DNA of 64,000 bases from Nematostella vectensis (taxonomy: Eukaryota > Cnidaria > Anthozoa > Actiniaria > Edwardsiidae), in NCBI RefSeq assembly GCF_932526225.1, contig NC_064040.1, positions 6,669,181-6,733,180 of the forward strand, in the 5' to 3' direction. The number at the start of each line of letters is the position of its first letter. Position 1 is the first letter of the stretch. The translations under genes were made by a program, and so were the position numbers. The notes under the pieces were generated by a model. The model saw only the letters and a program-made list of their open reading frames with translations, did not search any database and was not told the origin of the DNA. Below, in pieces: positions 52,701 through 64,000 of this stretch.

Positions 52701-53001
52701 TGAGGCTGCTTCAGCACCCGCCCCTGAGGCGGCACCAGCACCTGAGGCTGCTTCAGCACCCGCCCCTGAGGCGGCACCAGCACCTGAGGCTGCTTCAGCA
52801 CCTGCCCCTGAGGCTGCTTCAGCACCCGCCCCTGAGGCGGCACCAGCACCTGAGGCTGCTTCAGCACCCGCCCCTGAGGCGGCACCTGCACCAGAGGCTG
52901 CACCTTCTGAGCAGCCCATGCCTGGCAAGAAGAGTAAGAGCAAGCCGAGCAAGAGGAAGGGAGTCAAGAAAAGCAAGAGTGGACACAAGAGACACCACTA
53001 A
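49741..53001 (+). CDS. Secreted ShKT-domain protein, paralog B
   Basis: Six exons: 49741-49801, 50465-50536, 50774-50944, 51276-51407, 51777-51979, 52336-53001 (434 residues). The plan matches paralog A exon for exon, including a 61-base first coding exon and phase 1 junctions, except that the last exon of A is split here by a phase 0 intron. Signal peptide of about 20 residues, basic linker, ShKT domain 1 and ShKT domain 2 each with six Cys, a third Cys-rich region (CPFWGQYGYC), then a long tail of Ala/Pro/Glu repeats (from about 52400) and a Lys/Arg/His-rich end. Secreted; function not known. AATAAA signals lie at 53072 and 53082. The gene ends tail-to-tail with PEX6, about 370 bases from its stop codon. 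Confidence 0.85.
51944..52215 (+). repeat. Triplicated exon-end/splice-donor segment (about 90 bp unit)
   Basis: The end of exon 5 of ShKT paralog B, with its donor, occurs three times: GCATACCAG to GTAAGT at 51980, GCATATCAG to GTAAGT at 52068, GCGTACCAG to GTAAGT at 52162. Each is followed by a similar C/T-rich stretch (CTTTCTCCACCCAACAC, CTTTCTTCACCCCACCC, TTTTTCCACTCCACAC). Confidence 0.75.
52405..52915 (+). repeat. Coding tandem repeat of Ala/Pro/Glu codons
   Basis: Repeats of about 36 bases (GCACCCGCACCCTCAGC and CCTGAGGCGAC) grading into GCTTCAGCACCCGCCCCTGAGGC units within exon 6 of paralog B. The five other reading frames stay largely open because of the repeat and are not genes. 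Confidence 0.9.
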
Positions 53002-53374
53002 CTGATTGGGCATGTTATATCATTGGTTTGCTTTGTTAAGCAATCTTATAATGCTTGATAGTCATGAATAGAATAAAAGATAATAAAGAATTTATGCATT
53101 CAGTTTTATCAATGTTTAAGAAAAAAAATTGGGTACAAAAGGGTTGGTCTATATTTCTAGCCAAAAGTTTGGCCGGCATAACTTTCAGGACTGATCGTGG
53201 CCCCACAAGCAGGTAATCTCGTTCAACGAAGATGGAAAATGCAGTGTATTTTGAATTGTGAGTGTCCAAAGAAACCAGCCCCCCTCCCTTCCCCCAATGT
53301 TCAATGTAAAGTTGACTTTTTGTTCTGCTTCTATCTTTATCTTGAGTCTTCGAAGCGCAGCTTCGGTGTAAAGC

Positions 53375-59994
<6,620 letters not shown>

Positions 59995-60123
59995 CTTGTG
60001 CAAATGCACCCGGCCTTTTTGTACCACAGGCAACCCAAGGAAAGTGAAACGGTCATAACGAAGAAGAAGATGGGATCACCTACCTGTCCTGGCCGCCTTA
60101 AAACAAACTCGAGAGGCCAATTG

Positions 60124-60160
60124 AATGCTGATTCATGATCCAGGCAGTTAACCATAAGGT
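60124..60160 (+). repeat. Short dispersed repeat, copy 2
   Basis: GCTGATTCATGATCCAGGCA continues into GTTAACCATAAGGTCA. Same family as 55028-55064, here just upstream of the PEX6 start. Confidence 0.6.
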
Positions 60161-60469
60161 CAACTGTCCTGTCGAAACTTAAATTGACGCGAAAAAAATC
60201 GAGAAGCCAAAAAGCAGCCACACAATTATATTATTTCGTGCGCAAGCGACAAAAAGGGGTGGAGCTATCCATTTTATATAAAGCGAGCGTTTATACGGAT
60301 TGCCTTTTCACGCCCAAATTCTACAGATTTACATTATCTGTTGAAACAGTCCATTCGGTCGCAGACAATGTCCAGTTTGTCTGGAACTAGTGGCTATGGG
60401 TGTGGCCGTGTTGCTCGCTCTCTACACAGCGGATGTACGGGAAGGAGGGTGGTGGATTTGCCCCAACTC

Positions 60470-60715
60470 TTAAAGCCGCATTGTCACCATTTTACTTCCG
60501 GTCGAGTACGTAACAATATCCAATGATTTTTAACGGAAAAATATTTCAAAATATTGAAAGCAGTGTGTTTATTGAAAGTTTCTTTGAGGATCTGATTGAT
60601 AATTTAGAGCGGATGGCCTGTTTAATATCTCGGATTTTAATAGATTCTTTTGTCTTTTAACGGTTGAGGTTTCCGTCGGACCTCCGGAAGTAAACTGGTG
60701 ACAATGCGGCTTTAA
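60470..60715. mobile_element. MITE with TTAA ends, 246 bp
   Basis: Left end TTAAAGCCGCATTGTCACCA, right end TGGTGACAATGCGGCTTTAA, continuing to TTTACTTCCGG/CCGGAAGTAAA: about 32 bases inverted with one mismatch and TTAA at both edges. About 475 bases upstream of the PEX6 start. Confidence 0.8.
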
Positions 60716-61194
60716 CCAAAAGCTTATTCGCTCCTCTCCTAATAGCTCACTATAACGATAACGAAATTGCCCATAGTGCACAGTCGATGTAGAAATCGAT
60801 CTAGACGCCACGTAATTCTCATTTTTGTTCCCGTTTATTTTTTCATCTTTAGGGGTTCGCTAAGAGGAGATTTCAAGGGTCGTGAAAACAGTAAATAGGT
60901 GCAGTCTTTGTCCTTATTTGGGTAGGAAGGAAACGGCAAGAAATTTTTGGCAAAAAAGATAAACAATATAAATAGTGCATGTCCATCCAAGTAACCTCTT
61001 TTATATCTGTAAAGATAAGATTACGAAGACCCTCCTCCTAGAACCGCTAGCCGTTGAAGGGGGAAGGGGGGGGAGGGGGAGGGGAATTCAGAAACGACCC
61101 TTTAAAAACCTAAATTCGCGTGTAATTTCTTTATTTCACAACCTTAAATGATATAAGTAAAAGAGAATAGGGCATTATAATAGTTTTACAATTA

Positions 61195-61621
61195 GCAGTG
61201 GCTATATGCCCGACAGTCGGGAAAGGTCCTCGATGGACTAAATGCCCGACAGTTTTCAATTTTTTCCAAACACCCCAGTAAATAATCGACCTAGTGAGTT
61301 AGAAGTATTCTATATTTGTTGAGAAAAGGCAAGGAAACCTGAATTGAGTTTTGTTGTCGGTATTGGATGTTTTCCTTCGTTTACGTACACAATAAAACCG
61401 TAATTTTAGTGGCACTAAAATTACGATTCTATTGTGTACAATGTCAACAAAAAAACGTTAAATACAAAAAACAAATCTCAATTTGCTTGCCTTTTCTCAA
61501 CAAATACAACTTTGAACTCACTAGGTTGACAAGTTAAAAGGGTTTATTTGAATAAATTGTAAACTGTCAGCCACTTAGTCCATTGAGGACCTTTCCAGAC
61601 TGTCGAGCATATGGCCACTGC
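61195..61621. mobile_element. Foldback element, 427 bp, nearly palindromic over its length
   Basis: Outer arms GCAGTGGCTATATGC and GCATATGGCCACTGC, then GGAAAGGTCCTC / GAGGACCTTTCC. Complementarity continues through AAAAGGCAAG / CTTGCCTTTT to a centre at about 61398-61425 (CGTAATTTTAGTGGCACTAAAATTACG). No coding capacity; arms have diverged by several substitutions. Confidence 0.75.
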
Positions 61622-62398
61622 CTTTATAATTAACATTAGGGGCATGTATCATGAAACGCGCCTACGTTTCATAGTAAAGGTTTCTATCAAATGCCGGTTT
61701 GATGGCAAAGCCCAGTGAAACACCTCCAACAGGCACAAGTTAAACAAATGTTGAGGAACAATTTCAAAGCACCTGCCAATTCTTGTCCCAAAAAAGTATA
61801 CAAACAGCGCCGTCTTTGCTGAGGCAGCAGCGTCTTGCTTGGTGACCGTTCGCCATGGTGCCGTTTGTTCGGGGCTTAAAAGTCACGACGAGAATCCCCG
61901 TTCTGATACCCTAGTTAGTGAATCCCCGCTACTAATATTCATATAGAATATATTTACAGCTATTTGAACCGAGAAGTGGGCATCTTGTAGTACGATGCGC
62001 GCTACTATTACATCAAGACAAGGATTAAGAAAGTTGGAACATTAATATGCGATTTTGACAGTCGCGGCTCTTTAGGAGGCTTCAGAGAGAGCAATTAAGC
62101 ATTCCTCTGATGATTGGCAGGCGCCTACTGGTGGGCCATCAGATCTAGTGAGTGTCTTAATCCCGTCAAACTCTAAAGGGACACAAACACTTTGAAGTAT
62201 TTACATCAAAATCTAATGCTCTCCCTGATAGTCTAAACGCGTCCTTGCGTCCAATATGTGCCAATATACTGGCTACTTTCTATTTCCAAGGGGAAACTTG
62301 GTAATATTTCAATGTATAATAATTGCTTCGAGACGAAAGTCCCTGTCCCAGCAGAGACTGCTGTCAACTGATCTCGGCGTTTAAACCAGCTATGAAAA

Positions 62399-63743
62399 CT
62401 ATGGCTTTCTCTTCTTCTTTTTCTTCCGTTTTTGTCTCTTGTTCCTCTTGCGGTTTTTTGCTGCTTTCCTTGCAGCACGACCTCGCCTTTTCTTCCCAAG
62501 TCCCTGCTCGGCCGCAGTTGGTTCTCGCGCACGTTGACTCTTGGAAAATTTTACACAGTCCGGCCCAGAATGCTTTTCTCCCAGCCAGCTGCAGATTTGC
62601 TCGAATTTGAGTGAGTTCAGACGTATTCCCGCGTTGAAGTTCCCTCGCCAAATAGGAGGGCAACCGACATATGGCCACCAAGGGTGGTAGGGGACATTCC
62701 TGTTGCCGGAGAACACCCCTATTATTCTCCTGTTTTGGACACCTGTCTCCTTATCTGTGTAGGAGGCATAAATTCCAGCACCGGACGATCCGGGTTGCGC
62801 GTCACAGCAGTGGTACAACATGTCGTTCGTCTGAGTTCGGATAAAGCACGTTCTGCAAAAAGAGATATGCCTAACGTCATTCTAACCGGCTTTTGTATAA
62901 AAAAAAATGTACGCTAGAAAACTATCAAATAGAAAATTTCGATTTGTAGAGGAGTGCACACTTTGATATTACATCCCCGTTGAAGGAGGGGTGTTGCGTT
63001 AAAGAGCTTTGATTTTATCTGCTGTATTTTGTAATGCAAAAATTCAAGGAAATGTCAAAATTAGTATAATAAATTAGTATGGAACCTTCACTCTAATAAA
63101 CTAGTTTTGAAAACAGAAATCGCAATGCCACAAAATTAGTACATATATAGGTCATTATAATACACCAAAACTGGTATTCGACTCTTCCAAATTTTCAGGG
63201 CAGAAGTCTTATTAAAGACGAAAATTTGGCAGAGTCAAATACCAGTTTTTGGTGTATTGTATGCATTCTTCTGGTTCACTCTTCTGTACAAAGGTTCATT
63301 CTTCTGTACAAAGCTAATGTATTGTGTCGTACCTCCCCGAGTCCACCTCACCCCTCCTTTTAAGAAATCCCGCACAACGGGCGTGTCACCTCAAGCTTGT
63401 ACTCGTCTTATAACGCTTATTCCCTTCATTGCATCTAATTTCATTTCTTTTGTCGATCGGTAAAAGGGCGTGGTTACTCATCCCGAATACGAAGCCCCCG
63501 AACAGCCCCTTGATTTTCTCGTAAAAAAGTGCAATGCTTGCAAGCTTGGGGATTTCAAGTGGTCAAAGCTGATTGGGCGGTCTAATAACTTACCTATACC
63601 ATATGGTGTTTGAGGGTTTGTCGTCCTCGAATGCAGTGAAGTGAATTTTTGTATCCCTCCCAAATCTCTCATCTTCACTGTACGTGATCGACATATACCG
63701 GCGCTTGTGGCGCTGTGCTAGCCGTACAATGGCGTAGTCGTAC
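62399..63743 (-). CDS. PRSS23-like serine protease, C-terminal part (two exons)
   Basis: Exons 63743-63594 and 62852-62399 on the minus strand join in phase 2 and end in TAG; the upstream exons lie beyond the window. The first exon holds the catalytic Asp context (YDYAIVRL) and IHFTAFEDDKPSNTIWYR. The second holds the catalytic Ser motif CDAQPGSSGAGIYASY followed by RRIIGVFSGNR, matching the PRSS23/PRSS35 group of secreted trypsin-like proteases. After the usual protease end (about FEQICSWLGEK) a further 50 or so residues follow, of which the last 30 are almost all Lys, Arg and Ala; this is not typical of PRSS23. The catalytic His exon is unseen. Confidence 0.8.
63160..63256. mobile_element. 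Short palindromic MITE-like element, about 97 bp
   Basis: ATACACCAAAACTGGTATTCG / AATACCAGTTTTTGGTGTAT and CTCTTCCAAATTTTC / GAAAATTTGGCAGAG form inverted arms of about 37 bases with a few mismatches. It lies in the intron of the PRSS23-like gene. Confidence 0.65.
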
Positions 63744-64000
63744 CTGCACAAGAGGGAATATAATATTTAGGGCAACTGTTTAGAAACTTTAACAAGGCTA
63801 AAGGTTTTATCCCCAACAATTATTTCAATTGATTGTGTGAACCAGTGGCTATGGAATTGCAAAACTTTACTGCTTGAAGGTGCTTCATTCTTTAAGTCAA
63901 CTCTTTAATTTTCAAGGTGGCAGAGTCAACATGTTTTAATTGATACCCAAACAGCTCCGTCGTATTCTCATTTCATAACAGTCAAACAGACATACGGACG

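Larger units (their letters stand above)
60000..62398. other. Intergenic region between PEX6 and the PRSS23-like gene
   Basis: Holds the PEX6 upstream region, a TTAA MITE (60470-60715) and a foldback element (61195-61621). No supported exon on either strand. Confidence 0.55.

Noticed and set aside
52385-52988. Minus-strand Gly/Ala-rich frame of about 199 codons and alternative plus-strand frame
   Set aside because: Mirror images of the Ala/Pro/Glu coding repeat of ShKT paralog B.

Overview
This is an intron-rich animal nuclear genome window with no bacterial features: GT-AG introns, AATAAA signals, microsatellites, MITEs and a Penelope-like retroelement. I infer a cnidarian, most likely an anthozoan such as a sea anemone. 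The reasons are tandem secreted ShKT-domain genes, a multidomain polycystin-1 with a discoidin domain, and a Penelope-like element carrying GIY-YIG and a hammerhead ribozyme. No species-diagnostic sequence can be checked here. All gene models below were assembled by eye from open frames, splice sites and phase continuity, not from transcripts.

Layout. (1) 1504-18270 (+): a 16-exon polycystin-1-type gene, 5' end not found, encoding discoidin, SEA-like, REJ, GPS, PLAT and polycystin channel domains. All 15 junctions keep phase. (2) 18271-21659: intergenic, with one TTAA MITE. (3) 21660-24316 (-): NAA30, catalytic subunit of NatC, with a solo LTR in an intron. (4) 24899-37969 (+): COG2, 17 exons, divergent from NAA30 across about 580 bp. 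Its introns hold a TTAA MITE, a Penelope-like element with inverted terminal repeats and hammerhead ribozymes, and a 51-bp minisatellite. (5) 40029-42148 (-): a small four-exon gene I do not recognise. (6) 44966-47314 and 49741-53001 (+): two tandem paralogous secreted ShKT proteins with the same exon plan. (7) 53375-59994 (-): PEX6, 9 exons, tail-to-tail with the second ShKT gene. (8) 60034-62398: intergenic, with a TTAA MITE and a 427-bp foldback element. (9) 62399-63743 (-): the last two exons of a PRSS23-like serine protease with an unusual Lys/Arg-rich tail.

The genes are not a pathway cluster. NAA30, COG2 and PEX6 are housekeeping genes (N-terminal acetylation, Golgi tethering, peroxisomal receptor recycling); polycystin, ShKT and protease genes are surface or secreted products. 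The notable non-coding content is the hammerhead-bearing retroelement, several palindromic MITE families (three with TTAA ends), and two independent cases where a tandem array has multiplied a 5' splice donor.
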